From positions 434,001 through 498,000 of the forward strand of contig CANMVA010000001.1 in NCBI GenBank assembly GCA_947501355.1: a stretch of DNA of 64,000 nt, read 5' to 3'. The DNA is from an uncultured Paracoccaceae bacterium (lineage in GTDB: Bacteria; Pseudomonadota; Alphaproteobacteria; Rhodobacterales; Rhodobacteraceae). Numbering within the stretch: position 1 is the stretch's first letter; the number at the start of each line of letters is the position of its first letter. Of the stretch, positions 33,816 to 43,648 are shown piece after piece. Both the position numbers and the translations under genes were made by a program. Below the pieces are notes generated by a model, which worked only from the letters and a program-made list of their open reading frames with translations, searched no databases and had not been told where the DNA came from.

Positions 33816-35249
33816 ATGGCTGGTCAAAAAATGCTCAAGTTTACGAATGTGGAACGGGACATGCCCGAGAAGCGTGCGCCGAACCTGCGTAATCAGGACT
33901 TCGATGAGATTTACGCAGAATATGCCGAGGCCAAGGCGGAGGAGCAGGCGAGTCGCTGTTCGCAATGTGGTGTGCCCTATTGCCAGACGCATTGTCCGCT
34001 GCACAACAACATCCCCGACTGGCTGCGTCTGACGGCGGAAGGGCGCCTGCAGGAGGCCTATGAGTTGTCGCAGGCAACAAACACATTCCCGGAAATCTGT
34101 GGCCGGATCTGCCCGCAGGACCGCCTGTGCGAAGGCAATTGCGTGATTGAGCAATCTGGGCATGGCACCGTGACCATCGGCTCGGTCGAGAAATACATCA
34201 CCGATACTGCCTGGGAAAAAGGGTGGGTCAAGCCGATCCAGCCCTACCAAGAGCGTACGGAAAGCGTCGGCATCATTGGCGCGGGCCCCGGTGGTCTGGC
34301 CGCTGCGGACGTGCTGCGCCGTCAGGGTGTGCAGGTCACGATCTATGACCGTTATGACCGTGCTGGTGGACTGCTGACCTACGGCATCCCCGGCTTCAAG
34401 CTGGAGAAGGACGTTGTGATGCGGCGCAACGATCAACTCGCGCAGGGCGGTGTGGAGTTCGTTCTGAATTGTGATGTGGGCGAGGATATCTCGTTCGAGG
34501 AGATCCGCGAGAAGCATGATGCGGTGCTGATTGCCACGGGCGTCTATAAAACACGCGATTTGCAAGGGCCGGGATCAGGTGCCGAAGGGATCGTCCGCGC
34601 GATTGATTACCTGACTGCCAGCAACCGCAAGAGCTTTGGTGACGATGTGGCCGAGTTCGACAACGGAGACCTGAATGCCGAGGGCAAGCGCGTGGTTGTC
34701 ATTGGCGGCGGAGACACCGCGATGGACTGCGTGCGCACGGCTGTGCGGCAGGGGGCGACCAGCGTGAAGTGCCTCTATCGGCGGGATCGGGACAACATGC
34801 CCGGTTCCCAGCGTGAGGTGCAGAATGCCGAGGAAGAAGGTGTCGAGTTCGTCTGGCTCAGCGCGCCCAAAGGTTTCACGGGTGATGCGGTCGAAGGCGT
34901 CATGGTGCAGCAGATGCGTCTGGGTGCGCCGGACGCGACTGGCCGCCGGATGCCGGAAGTGATCGAAGGCTCTGACTATGTAGAAGAGGCCGATCTGGTC
35001 ATCAAGGCGCTGGGCTTTGAGCCGGAAGACTTGCCGACGCTTTGGGGCGTGCCTGAACTGGAAGTGACACGTTGGGGCACGGTGAAAGCTGATTTCACCA
35101 CGGGTGCCACGGGCCTGCCGGGTGTCTATGCGGTGGGCGATATCGTGCGCGGGGCAAGCCTTGTGGTTTGGGCCATCAAGGACGGGCGCGATGCGGCAGA
35201 AGCGATGCTGGCCTACCTGAACGGAGCCTCTGCCGTCGCCGCCGAATGA
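33816..35249 (+). CDS. gltD: Glutamate synthase (NADPH) small subunit
   Basis: The 477-residue protein starts at the ATG at 33816, after CGGGAGGACTGACT. It has cysteine-rich clusters for 4Fe-4S (CSQCGVPYCQTHCPLHNN, CGRICPQDRLCEGNC), then the FAD-binding loop VGIIGAGPGGLAAADVL and the NADPH loop VVVIGGGDTAMDCVRTA. It takes electrons from NADPH and passes them to the large subunit. It is followed 108 bases on by gltB. The gap before it is A+T rich and probably holds the promoter. GOGAT captures ammonium through glutamine, so it complements the amide module of the left half. Confidence 0.95.
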   Translation: MAGQKMLKFTNVERDMPEKRAPNLRNQDFDEIYAEYAEAKAEEQASRCSQCGVPYCQTHCPLHNNIPDWLRLTAEGRLQEAYELSQATNTFPEICGRICPQDRLCEGNCVIEQSGHGTVTIGSVEKYITDTAWEKGWVKPIQPYQERTESVGIIGAGPGGLAAADVLRRQGVQVTIYDRYDRAGGLLTYGIPGFKLEKDVVMRRNDQLAQGGVEFVLNCDVGEDISFEEIREKHDAVLIATGVYKTRDLQGPGSGAEGIVRAIDYLTASNRKSFGDDVAEFDNGDLNAEGKRVVVIGGGDTAMDCVRTAVRQGATSVKCLYRRDRDNMPGSQREVQNAEEEGVEFVWLSAPKGFTGDAVEGVMVQQMRLGAPDATGRRMPEVIEGSDYVEEADLVIKALGFEPEDLPTLWGVPELEVTRWGTVKADFTTGATGLPGVYAVGDIVRGASLVVWAIKDGRDAAEAMLAYLNGASAVAAE

Positions 35250-35357
35250 ACAGAGACATACCGCGGATGATTACAGTCGCGGTCATAATCTGACTTAAAA
35301 CAGGACAACAATCCTGACTTACCGGACCACGGGCCGGGTAAATGGAAGGTAAATGAT

Positions 35358-38300
35358 ATGACCAAGTTTGATGCTGATTGGGTTGCGGCTGAGGAAGCCA
35401 AGCGCAAGTGGATGGCCGAGAACGGGATGTATGCCGAAGAGGAAGAGCATTCGTCTTGCGGCGTCGGTCTGGTTGTGTCGATTGACGGCAAGCCCTCGCG
35501 CAAGGTTGTCGCTGCTGGCATCACCGCGCTGAAAGCAATCTGGCACCGCGGCGCTGTCGATGCGGACGGCAAAACCGGTGACGGCGCGGGTATCCACGTT
35601 CAGATCCCGGTCGAGTTCTTCTATGACCAGATCCGCCGCACGGGTCACGAGCCGCATATGGATCAGATGATCGCAGTGGGTCAGGTATTCTTGCCGCGCT
35701 CTGATTTCGGGGCGCAGGAAACCTGCCGCACGATTGTCGAATCCGAAGTGCTGCGGATGGGCTATTACATCTATGGCTGGCGGCATGTGCCGGTCAGTGT
35801 CGAATGTCTGGGCGAGAAGGCTAACGCGACGCGGCCCGAGATTGAGCAAATCCTGATCTCCAACTCCAAGGGTGTCGATGAGGAGACCTTCGAGCGGGAG
35901 CTTTACGTGATCCGCCGCCGGATCGAGAAAGCCGCATTGGCCCAACAGGTGCCCGCGCTTTACATCTGTTCGCTGTCTTGCCGGTCGATCATCTACAAAG
36001 GCATGATGCTGGCCGAGCAGGTGGCGGAGTTCTATCCCGACCTGGAAGACGATCGGTTCGAGAGTGCGTTCGCGCTCTACCACCAGCGCTATTCGACCAA
36101 CACCTTCCCGCAATGGTGGCTGGCGCAACCGTTCCGCATGTTGGCCCATAACGGTGAGATCAACACGCTGAAGGGCAACCTCAACTGGATGAAAAGCCAT
36201 GAGATCCGCATGGCGTCGGGCGCGTTTGGCGAGATGGCGGAAGACATCAAGCCGATCGTGGCGGCGGGATCGTCGGACTCGGCTGCGTTGGACGCGGTGT
36301 TCGAGGTTCTGGTGCGCGCTGGGCGCTCGGCCCCGATGGCGAAAACCATGCTTGTGCCGGAAAGCTGGTCCAAGCAGGCGGTGGAGCTGCCGCAGGCGTG
36401 GCGCGACATGTATTCCTACTGCAACTCCGTGATGGAGCCGTGGGATGGCCCGGCCGCTTTGGCGATGACCGATGGTCGCTGGGTGTGTGCGGGGCTTGAC
36501 CGGAACGGGTTGCGCCCGATGCGGTATGTCGTGACCGGCGATGGCCTGCTGATTGCCGGGTCGGAGGCTGGCATGGTGCCGGTGGACGAGGCGTCTGTGG
36601 TGGAAAAGGGCGCTTTGGGGCCGGGCCAATTGCTGGCTGTGGACATGAAAGAAGGGCAGCTGTTCCACGATACCGAGATCAAGGACAAGCTGGCCGCAGC
36701 CCAGCCATTTGGCGAGTGGGTCGGCAAGATCAATGAGCTGGACGGGAAACTGGCCAGTGTCACCGAGAAAGCCGAATATAGCGGGGCGGAGCTGCGCAAG
36801 CGGCAGATCGCGGCGGGCTATACTATTGAAGAGCTTGAACAAATCCTCGCGCCTATGGCTGAGGACGGGAAAGAGGCGCTGGCCTCGATGGGCGATGACA
36901 CGCCCTCTGCCGTGCTGTCAGAGAAGTATCGTCCGCTGAGCCACTTCTTCCGTCAGAACTTCAGCCAGGTGACGAACCCGCCGATTGACTCGCTTCGCGA
37001 ATACCGCGTGATGAGCCTGAAGACGCGGTTCGGGAACCTGAAGAACGTGTTGGATGAGGACAGCTCTCAGACGGAGATTCTGGTGCTGGATTCGCCCTTT
37101 GTCGGCAACGCGCAGTTCGAGCAGTTGCGCAAAGACTTCAATGCGCCCTGCGTTGATATTGACTGCACATTCCCCGCCAATTCCGACCCAAGCGCGATGC
37201 GGCTTGAGCTTCAGCGCATTCGGGACGAGGCGGAAGATGCTGTCGCCTCTGGCGCCGGGCATATCGTGCTGACCGATCAAGGGCAGAACGAAGATCGCGT
37301 GGCGATGCCGATGATCCTGGCGACGTCTGCGGTGCATAGCTGGCTGACGCGCAAGGGGTTGCGGACGTTCTGTTCGCTGAACGTGCGGTCGGCGGAGTGT
37401 ATTGATCCGCATTATTTTGCGGTGCTGATTGGCTGCGGGGCGACGGTCGTTAACGCCTATCTGGCAGAGGATTCTCTGGCGGATCGTATTGAGCGTGGGC
37501 TGATTGATTGCTCGCTTACGGAGGCTGTGCAGCGCTATCGCAACGCGATTGATCAAGGTCTGTTGAAGATCATGGCGAAGATGGGGATCAGCGTAATCTC
37601 CAGCTATCGCGGGGGTCTGAATTTTGAGGCGGTTGGTCTGAGCCGTGCCATGGTGGCGGAGTATTTCCCCGGCATGACCAGCCGCATCAGCGGGATCGGC
37701 ACGACCGGCATTCAGCGCAAGATCGAAGAAGTGCACCGCGCCGGGTGGCGGGGCGGTCAGGACGTGCTGCCGATTGGCGGGTTCTACAAAGCCCGCCGGT
37801 CGGGCGAGAAGCACGCCTGGGAAGCGCAATCGATGCATATGTTGCAGACCGCGTGCAACAAGGCGTCTTACGAGATGTGGAAGCAATATTCCGCCAAGAT
37901 GCGGAGCAATCCGCCGATCCATCTGCGCGATCTGCTGGATATCAAGCCGATTGGCAAAGCGATCCCCATTGAAGAGGTGGAAAGCATCACCTCAATCCGC
38001 AAGCGCTTTGTGACGCCGGGGATGTCGCTGGGCGCGCTGAGCCCGGAGGCGCATAAGACGCTGAACGTGGCGATGAACCGGATTGGGGCGAAGTCGGATT
38101 CGGGCGAGGGTGGCGAAGACCCGGCGCATTTCGTGCCGGAGCCGAATGGCGACAACCCGTCTGCGAAGATCAAGCAGGTGGCGTCTGGGCGTTTTGGTGT
38201 GACCGCTGAATACCTGAACCACTGCGAAGAGCTTGAGATCAAGGTCGCGCAGGGTGCAAAGCCCGGTGAGGGCGGTCAGCTGCCCGGCATGAAGGTCACC

Positions 38301-39896
38301 GATCTGATCGCGCGGCTGCGGCATTCGACAAAGGGCGTGACGCTGATCTCGCCCCCGCCGCACCACGATATCTACTCGATCGAGGATCTGGCGCAGCTGA
38401 TCTACGACCTCAAGCAGATCAACCCGCGTTGTAAGGTGACGGTGAAGCTTGTGGCCTCTTCCGGTGTGGGCACGATTGCCGCCGGTGTGGCGAAGGCAAA
38501 GGCCGATGTGATCCTAATTTCGGGTCACAATGGCGGCACGGGTGCCTCGCCTGCGACGTCGATCAAATATGCGGGTCTGCCGTGGGAAATGGGCCTGACC
38601 GAGGCGCATCAGGTGCTTGCGATGAACAACCTGCGGGAGCGGATTACTCTGCGGACCGATGGTGGTTTGCGCACGGGGCGTGACATTGTCATGGCCGCGA
38701 TGATGGGGGCCGAGGAATATGGCATCGGCACCGCCGCGCTGATCGCGATGGGCTGCATCATGGTGCGTCAGTGCCAGTCAAACACCTGCCCGGTGGGCGT
38801 GTGCACGCAAGACGAAGCGTTGCGTGAGAAGTTCACCGGCAATGCCGACAAGGTTGTGAACCTGATCACGTTCTATGCGCAGGAAGTCCGGGAGATTCTG
38901 GCGCAGATCGGGGCGCGGTCGATGGATGATGTCATTGGGCGGGCGGATCTTTTGTCTCAGGTGAGCCGGGGATCGGCGCATCTGGATGATCTGGACCTGA
39001 ACCCGCTTCTGATCACTGTCGATGGCGCGGCCGACATCGTTTACGACCGCAACAAGGATCGTAACGCGGTGCCGGATACGCTGGATGCGCAGATCGTGAA
39101 TGACGCGGCACGCTTCCTGAACGATGGTGAGAAGATGCAGCTGCAATATGCGGTGCAGAACACGCTGCGGACCATCGGGACGCGCACGTCGAGCCATATC
39201 GTCAAGAATTTCGGCATGCGCAATGCGCTGCAGGAGGATCATCTGACGGTGAAGTTGACAGGCTCTGCCGGGCAGTCCTTGGGGGCGTTTGCTGCGCCGG
39301 GACTGAAGCTGGAAGTGTCGGGTGACGCCAACGATTATGTCGGCAAGGGTCTGTCGGGCGGCACGGTTGTCGTGCGTCCGCCGATGGCGAGCCCGCTGAC
39401 GGCATCGGACAACACGATCATTGGCAACACTGTGCTTTATGGCGCGACGGATGGGTATCTCTTCGCCGCGGGTCGGGCCGGGGAACGGTTCGCCGTTCGA
39501 AATTCCGGCGCGAAGGTCGTGATCGAGGGCTGCGGGTCTAACGGTTGTGAATACATGACCGGCGGTGTCGCGGTGATCCTTGGGACGATTGGTGCCAATT
39601 TCGGGGCCGGGATGACGGGCGGTATGGCCTATCTCTATGACCCTGAGGGCCTTGCGGATGACATGATGAACATGGAAACGCTGGTAACCTGTCCGGTGAC
39701 CGTGCCCCATTGGGAGCGTCAGCTGAAAGGTCTGATCGAGCGTCACTATGCTGAGACGCACAGCGCCAAGGCGGCTGAGATATTGCAGCATTGGGATGCC
39801 GAGAAAGCGCATTTCATACAGGTCTGCCCGAAGGAAATGCTGGTGCATATTCCGGCCCCGCTGGGGATTGAGGAAACGGCTGTTCCTGCGGAGTAG
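35358..39896 (+). CDS. gltB: Glutamate synthase large subunit
   Basis: The 1512-residue protein has an N-terminal propeptide of about 33 residues before Cys34 (SSCGVGLVV), which becomes the nucleophile of the glutaminase domain. The mid region holds the FMN and synthase domain (VIGGGD-type absent, SGHNGGTGASPATSIKYAGL near residue 1055). The C-terminal beta-helix domain is GGTVVVRPP, with GAKVVIEGCGSNGCEYMTGG. The 3Fe-4S cysteines are in CIMVRQCQSNTCPVGVCTQ. It converts 2-oxoglutarate plus glutamine into two glutamates. The ATG at 35358 follows GGAAGGTAAATGAT. Length is normal for the family. Confidence 0.96.
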   Translation: MTKFDADWVAAEEAKRKWMAENGMYAEEEEHSSCGVGLVVSIDGKPSRKVVAAGITALKAIWHRGAVDADGKTGDGAGIHVQIPVEFFYDQIRRTGHEPHMDQMIAVGQVFLPRSDFGAQETCRTIVESEVLRMGYYIYGWRHVPVSVECLGEKANATRPEIEQILISNSKGVDEETFERELYVIRRRIEKAALAQQVPALYICSLSCRSIIYKGMMLAEQVAEFYPDLEDDRFESAFALYHQRYSTNTFPQWWLAQPFRMLAHNGEINTLKGNLNWMKSHEIRMASGAFGEMAEDIKPIVAAGSSDSAALDAVFEVLVRAGRSAPMAKTMLVPESWSKQAVELPQAWRDMYSYCNSVMEPWDGPAALAMTDGRWVCAGLDRNGLRPMRYVVTGDGLLIAGSEAGMVPVDEASVVEKGALGPGQLLAVDMKEGQLFHDTEIKDKLAAAQPFGEWVGKINELDGKLASVTEKAEYSGAELRKRQIAAGYTIEELEQILAPMAEDGKEALASMGDDTPSAVLSEKYRPLSHFFRQNFSQVTNPPIDSLREYRVMSLKTRFGNLKNVLDEDSSQTEILVLDSPFVGNAQFEQLRKDFNAPCVDIDCTFPANSDPSAMRLELQRIRDEAEDAVASGAGHIVLTDQGQNEDRVAMPMILATSAVHSWLTRKGLRTFCSLNVRSAECIDPHYFAVLIGCGATVVNAYLAEDSLADRIERGLIDCSLTEAVQRYRNAIDQGLLKIMAKMGISVISSYRGGLNFEAVGLSRAMVAEYFPGMTSRISGIGTTGIQRKIEEVHRAGWRGGQDVLPIGGFYKARRSGEKHAWEAQSMHMLQTACNKASYEMWKQYSAKMRSNPPIHLRDLLDIKPIGKAIPIEEVESITSIRKRFVTPGMSLGALSPEAHKTLNVAMNRIGAKSDSGEGGEDPAHFVPEPNGDNPSAKIKQVASGRFGVTAEYLNHCEELEIKVAQGAKPGEGGQLPGMKVTDLIARLRHSTKGVTLISPPPHHDIYSIEDLAQLIYDLKQINPRCKVTVKLVASSGVGTIAAGVAKAKADVILISGHNGGTGASPATSIKYAGLPWEMGLTEAHQVLAMNNLRERITLRTDGGLRTGRDIVMAAMMGAEEYGIGTAALIAMGCIMVRQCQSNTCPVGVCTQDEALREKFTGNADKVVNLITFYAQEVREILAQIGARSMDDVIGRADLLSQVSRGSAHLDDLDLNPLLITVDGAADIVYDRNKDRNAVPDTLDAQIVNDAARFLNDGEKMQLQYAVQNTLRTIGTRTSSHIVKNFGMRNALQEDHLTVKLTGSAGQSLGAFAAPGLKLEVSGDANDYVGKGLSGGTVVVRPPMASPLTASDNTIIGNTVLYGATDGYLFAAGRAGERFAVRNSGAKVVIEGCGSNGCEYMTGGVAVILGTIGANFGAGMTGGMAYLYDPEGLADDMMNMETLVTCPVTVPHWERQLKGLIERHYAETHSAKAAEILQHWDAEKAHFIQVCPKEMLVHIPAPLGIEETAVPAE

Positions 39897-39919
39897 AGCC
39901 TGTTTTTCTTGACCTTTCG

Positions 39920-39946
39920 CCACGCCCCATGACACTTGGGGCGTGG
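39920..39946 (+). terminator. Hairpin at the end of gltB covering the mtgA start codon
   Basis: A perfect nine-base-pair stem CCACGCCCC/GGGGCGTGG with a nine-base loop begins 24 bases after the gltB stop. Its right arm contains the GTG start of mtgA (39943-39945) and the GGGG ribosome-site region. It could end gltB transcription, hide the mtgA start, or both. Confidence 0.6.
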
Positions 39947-40683
39947 TAAAACGAGCAACCAAGAGAACGACGTCGAAAAAGACGACCAAAGCCAAGACCA
40001 AACCGAAACGCAGTCTTAGGGCGCGCGTGCGGCGGTGGGTTTGGCGAGGAATGTTTGCTGTTTTGGCGCTCGTTGCGATCTGCCTTTTTGCCTACAAGTT
40101 TATCAATCCACCCGGTGGTCTCTACATGCTGTCTGAGGCGCGGCGGTTGGGGGATATCGACCGGCAATGGACTCCGATGGAGGAGATTGCACCCGTGATG
40201 GCGCGCGCGGTTGTCGCGGCGGAGGATGCGAATTTCTGTCTGCATTGGGGGCTGGATGTGAACGCCATTCGCGATGCGATGGAGGATGGCGGGACGCGGG
40301 GTGGCTCGACCATTTCGCAGCAGGTCGTGAAGAATGTGTACCTGTGGCACGGGCGGTCGTGGACGCGCAAATCGCTGGAGGCGTTGTTGACGCCCGCGGT
40401 GGAGGCGGTTTGGACCAAGCGGCGTATTGTTGAGGTTTATCTGAACATTGCAGAGTTCGATGAGGGCGTTTTTGGCGTCGATGCGGCGGCGTATCACTAT
40501 TTCAAAAAGCGCCCCAACGAGTTGACGGCTGTGGAGGCGGCCCGCTTGGCAGCGGTCTTGCCGAACCCGAAAGAGCGGTCGGCCTCGAACCCGTCGAATT
40601 TTGTGCGCAACCGGGCGGCGTCGATTGTAGACGGGGCGGCGACCATCAAGGCGGATGGCCGCGCAAATTGTTTCGAGAGTTGA
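39943..40683 (+). CDS. mtgA: Monofunctional biosynthetic peptidoglycan transglycosylase
   Basis: The 246-residue protein has a basic N-terminal tail, one membrane anchor at about residues 34-52 (GMFAVLALVAICLFAYKF), then a GT51 domain. Catalytic motif RAVVAAEDANFCLHWGLD includes the first Glu, followed by GGSTISQQVVKNVYLW and RIVEVYLNIAEF. It polymerises lipid II glycan chains outside the membrane. The start is GTG 39943; the nearby ATG at 39929 leads directly to a stop. It follows gltB by 46 bases. Confidence 0.93.
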   Translation: MVKRATKRTTSKKTTKAKTKPKRSLRARVRRWVWRGMFAVLALVAICLFAYKFINPPGGLYMLSEARRLGDIDRQWTPMEEIAPVMARAVVAAEDANFCLHWGLDVNAIRDAMEDGGTRGGSTISQQVVKNVYLWHGRSWTRKSLEALLTPAVEAVWTKRRIVEVYLNIAEFDEGVFGVDAAAYHYFKKRPNELTAVEAARLAAVLPNPKERSASNPSNFVRNRAASIVDGAATIKADGRANCFES

Positions 40684-40736
40684 ATTAACCCGCGCTTCGC
40701 GGCATTGAGTTTGAAAACCACAAAAAGCGTGATCCG

Positions 40737-41402
40737 ATGAACCGTTTGTTCCATGTCCCGTTGTCTCCGTTCTGCCGGAAGGTGCGTCTGAGCCTTGCCG
40801 AAAAGAAGATCGAGGTGGAGTTGGTAGAGGAGCGGTATTGGGAAGAGGACCCGGATTTCCTGCGCCGCAACCCGGCAGGCAAGGTGCCTGTTCTGAAGAT
40901 GAACGGGCGGACGCTGGCCGAAAGCGGGCCGATTTGCGAACTGATCGAAGAGCTGAACCCCGATCCGCCGTTGCTGCCGCGCAAGCCAGAAGCGCGCTAT
41001 GAGGTGCGGCGGCTGGTGGCGTGGTTTGATGACAAGTTTCATCATGAGGTGACGTCGAACCTGCTCTATGAGCGGGTGAACAAGAAGGTCATGGGCAAGG
41101 GCTATCCGGACAGCAAGAACGTGAAAGCCGGGGCGAAGGCGATCAAGTATCATCTGGATTACATGACGTGGTTGCTGGATCAGCGGCGCTGGTTGGCGGG
41201 CGATACGATGTCGTTGGCGGATTTCGCGGCGGCGGCGCATCTGTCGGCTTTGGATTATATCTCGGACGTGGATTGGAACCGCTCGGCCACGGTTAAGGAC
41301 TGGTACGCGAAGATCAAATCGCGGCCTGCCTTCCGGTCGATTTTGGCCGATCAGGTGCCTGGGTTCCCGCCGCCCGCGCATTACGCGGATCTGGATTTTT
41401 GA
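40737..41402 (+). CDS. Glutathione S-transferase family protein
   Basis: The 221-residue protein has a thioredoxin-like N-domain ([20 protein letters not shown], with Ser10/Cys13 region in place of the classic Tyr) and [20 protein letters not shown], the cis-Pro and glutathione-contact loop. An all-helical C-domain follows ([20 protein letters not shown]). It would conjugate or reduce compounds using glutathione in the cytoplasm. It overlaps queG by four bases. Confidence 0.9.
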   Translation: MNRLFHVPLSPFCRKVRLSLAEKKIEVELVEERYWEEDPDFLRRNPAGKVPVLKMNGRTLAESGPICELIEELNPDPPLLPRKPEARYEVRRLVAWFDDKFHHEVTSNLLYERVNKKVMGKGYPDSKNVKAGAKAIKYHLDYMTWLLDQRRWLAGDTMSLADFAAAAHLSALDYISDVDWNRSATVKDWYAKIKSRPAFRSILADQVPGFPPPAHYADLDF

Positions 41403-42430
41403 GCGCGGAGCTCAAAGCGCGATTAACCACATTTGCCCAAGAGGCCGGGTTTGCGGAGGTCGGCGTTTGCCGGCCTGACGCGGTGCCTGAAATAGCGGAT
41501 CGTTTGGCGGCTTTCGTGGCAGACGGGCGGCACGGGCAGATGGCGTGGATGGGTGAGCGGATGCATTGGCGCGGGGCGCCTGATGCGCTTTGGCCCCAGG
41601 CGAAATCGGTGATCATGCTGGCGGAGCCCTACACGCCAAAACACGACCCTTTGGCTGTGTTAGAGACGAAAACGAAGGCCGCGATCAGTGTCTATGCGCA
41701 GAACCGCGACTATCACGATGTGGTCAAAAAACGGCTCAAGAAAGTGGGGCGCTGGCTGCTGGAGCAGGCCGAGGGCGAGATCAAGGTGTTCGTGGACACC
41801 GCCCCTGTGATGGAGAAACCGCTGGCCGCTGCTGCAGGTCTGGGATGGCAGGGCAAGCATACGAATCTGCTGAGCCGCGATCTGGGCAACTGGTTCTTCT
41901 TGGGCGCGATCTTTACCACGATTGAGCTGCCGGTGGATGCGGCGGGCGTCGAGAATTGCGGGACCTGCACGGCCTGTCTGGACATTTGTCCGACCGATGC
42001 CTTTCCGGCACCGTTTCAGCTGGATGCGCGGCGGTGCATTTCTTACCTGACAATCGAGCATAAAGGGCCTGTCGACGAGGCGTTGCGGAGCCTTATGGGC
42101 AACCGGATTTATGGCTGTGATGACTGTCTTGCGGTATGCCCGTGGAACAAGTTTGCCGCTGAAGCGCGCGAGGTGAAATACGCGGCGCGGGAGGATCTGA
42201 TGGCGCCGAATCTGGCCGGGTTGGCGACGCTGGATGATGCGGGGTTTCGCACGATGTTCAGCGGCTCTCCGATCAAGCGGATCGGGCGGGATCGATTTGT
42301 GCGCAACGTGCTGTATGCGATTGGCAATTCGGGCGCGCCGGAATTACGGCACAGCGCTCAGGCGCTGACCGAGGATGCCGATGAAACAGTCCGCGACGCG
42401 GCGCGCTGGGCGGCGCAGCGATTGGCATAA
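41399..42430 (+). CDS. queG: Epoxyqueuosine reductase
   Basis: The 343-residue protein has two 4Fe-4S clusters: [16 protein letters not shown], and [13 protein letters not shown] near residue 240. The C-terminal HEAT-like segment is [20 protein letters not shown]. It reduces epoxyqueuosine to queuosine in tRNA with a cobalamin cofactor, the last step of the pathway. The start is TTG at 41399, whose TTGA overlaps the stop of the upstream gene, a coupled start without strong ribosome site. Confidence 0.92.
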   Translation: MSAELKARLTTFAQEAGFAEVGVCRPDAVPEIADRLAAFVADGRHGQMAWMGERMHWRGAPDALWPQAKSVIMLAEPYTPKHDPLAVLETKTKAAISVYAQNRDYHDVVKKRLKKVGRWLLEQAEGEIKVFVDTAPVMEKPLAAAAGLGWQGKHTNLLSRDLGNWFFLGAIFTTIELPVDAAGVENCGTCTACLDICPTDAFPAPFQLDARRCISYLTIEHKGPVDEALRSLMGNRIYGCDDCLAVCPWNKFAAEAREVKYAAREDLMAPNLAGLATLDDAGFRTMFSGSPIKRIGRDRFVRNVLYAIGNSGAPELRHSAQALTEDADETVRDAARWAAQRLA

Positions 42431-42498
42431 CCCCGCCCATGGGTTTGGAGCACACGCAGAGGATGTGTTACTCTGGAGCCACCAGGGAGGAGACCACA

Positions 42499-42681
42499 AT
42501 GACCAGACATCTGATAGACCATCCCAAAACACGCGGTGAGACAGCGCGGCTGAAGCATTTCCTGCGCGTCGAGAAAGCGGAGCATCCGCAAACCGCCACC
42601 AAAGTGCTGCAGCGCCGGGCGCGTGCTGTGCAAAGCCCCGCGCAGCTTCGGGCGTTTCTGCGGATCGCGCGGCAGGCCTGA
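42499..42681 (+). CDS. Small basic protein, unknown
   Basis: The 60-residue protein starts at the ATG at 42499, after GGGAGGAGACCACA, one of the best ribosome sites in the window. It is basic (RHLIDHPKTRGETARLKHFL, QRRARAVQSP) with a helical pattern and no cysteine or membrane segment. It could be a nucleic-acid or protein-binding adaptor; I do not recognise it. It is placed between queG and an EamA exporter. Confidence 0.7.
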   Translation: MTRHLIDHPKTRGETARLKHFLRVEKAEHPQTATKVLQRRARAVQSPAQLRAFLRIARQA

Positions 42682-42742
42682 CGCCTCGCCATAGACGCGT
42701 AAAAGGGCTAAGCGGGGAGGGCTGATCTGACAGGCCCCCCGA

Positions 42743-43642
42743 ATGAACCCCACGCGCGGTATTCTTCTTATGATCTCGGCCATCACGCTGTTTGTGGTGA
42801 TGTCGAGCTGCATCAAAGCGGCAGAGGCGGTGCCTGCGGGGCAGGCTGTGTTCTTCCGCTCGATCTGTGCGATGCCGATCATTCTTATCTGGCTTTGGCG
42901 GCAACATGACCTGCGCGACGGTTTGAAAACCAACAATTGGAAAGGCCATGCGGGCCGTGCTTTGGCGGGGACGATGGCGATGGGGTTGGGCTTTGCGGGT
43001 CTCAAATTTCTGCCCTTGCCCGAGGTGACCGCGTTGCGCTTTGCCACCCCCATCCTGTTGGTGATCTTTGCCGCGCTGTTGCTAGGCGAACGGTTTCGCC
43101 TGATCCGGCTCAGCGCTGTGATCGTGGGGCTGATCGGCGTGCTGATCATTATGTGGCCGCGACTGAGCTTTGATGGCGGCTCGCGGGAGGCGCTGGGCGT
43201 CGCATTGGTGTTGGGTTCGGCCCTGTTGGCGGCGCTGTCGCAAGTCTTCATCAAGAAAATGGCGGGGGTCGAGAAGACGTCGGCCATTGTCTTCTGGTTC
43301 TCGGTCACGGCGACGGTTCTGTCGCTTTTGACGCTGCCCTTTGAGTGGATCTGGCCAGACCCGCGCGAATGGGCGTTGTTGATCGCGGCCGGGTTACTGG
43401 GTGGGTTCGGGCAGTTGTTGCTAACCTCATCCTACCGCTTTGCTGATGCCAGCGTGTTGGCCCCGTTCACCTATGTGTCGATGCTGTGGGCGCTGCTGAT
43501 TGGCTATTTCGTTTTCGCCGAAGTGCCGACCCTGCCGATGTTGCTGGGAGCTGCCCTGATCATCGCCGCAGGCGTCGCGATTGTTCTGCGGGAGCGGCAG
43601 CTCAAGCAACCGCGCCCGCCGCGCATGGGGGAGAACCTCTAG
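42743..43642 (+). CDS. EamA/DMT family transporter
   Basis: The 299-residue protein has ten membrane segments in two EamA halves, opening MNPTRGILLMISAITLFVVM. The second half begins with ALGVALVLGSALLAALSQV, and the internal LPEVTALRFATPILL and ADASVLAPFTYVSMLWALL segments match RhaT/EamA-type exporters. The substrate is unknown. It ends six bases before the 3' end of the convergent Hint protein gene. Confidence 0.87.
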   Translation: MNPTRGILLMISAITLFVVMSSCIKAAEAVPAGQAVFFRSICAMPIILIWLWRQHDLRDGLKTNNWKGHAGRALAGTMAMGLGFAGLKFLPLPEVTALRFATPILLVIFAALLLGERFRLIRLSAVIVGLIGVLIIMWPRLSFDGGSREALGVALVLGSALLAALSQVFIKKMAGVEKTSAIVFWFSVTATVLSLLTLPFEWIWPDPREWALLIAAGLLGGFGQLLLTSSYRFADASVLAPFTYVSMLWALLIGYFVFAEVPTLPMLLGAALIIAAGVAIVLRERQLKQPRPPRMGENL

Positions 43643-43648
43643 CCGCGC

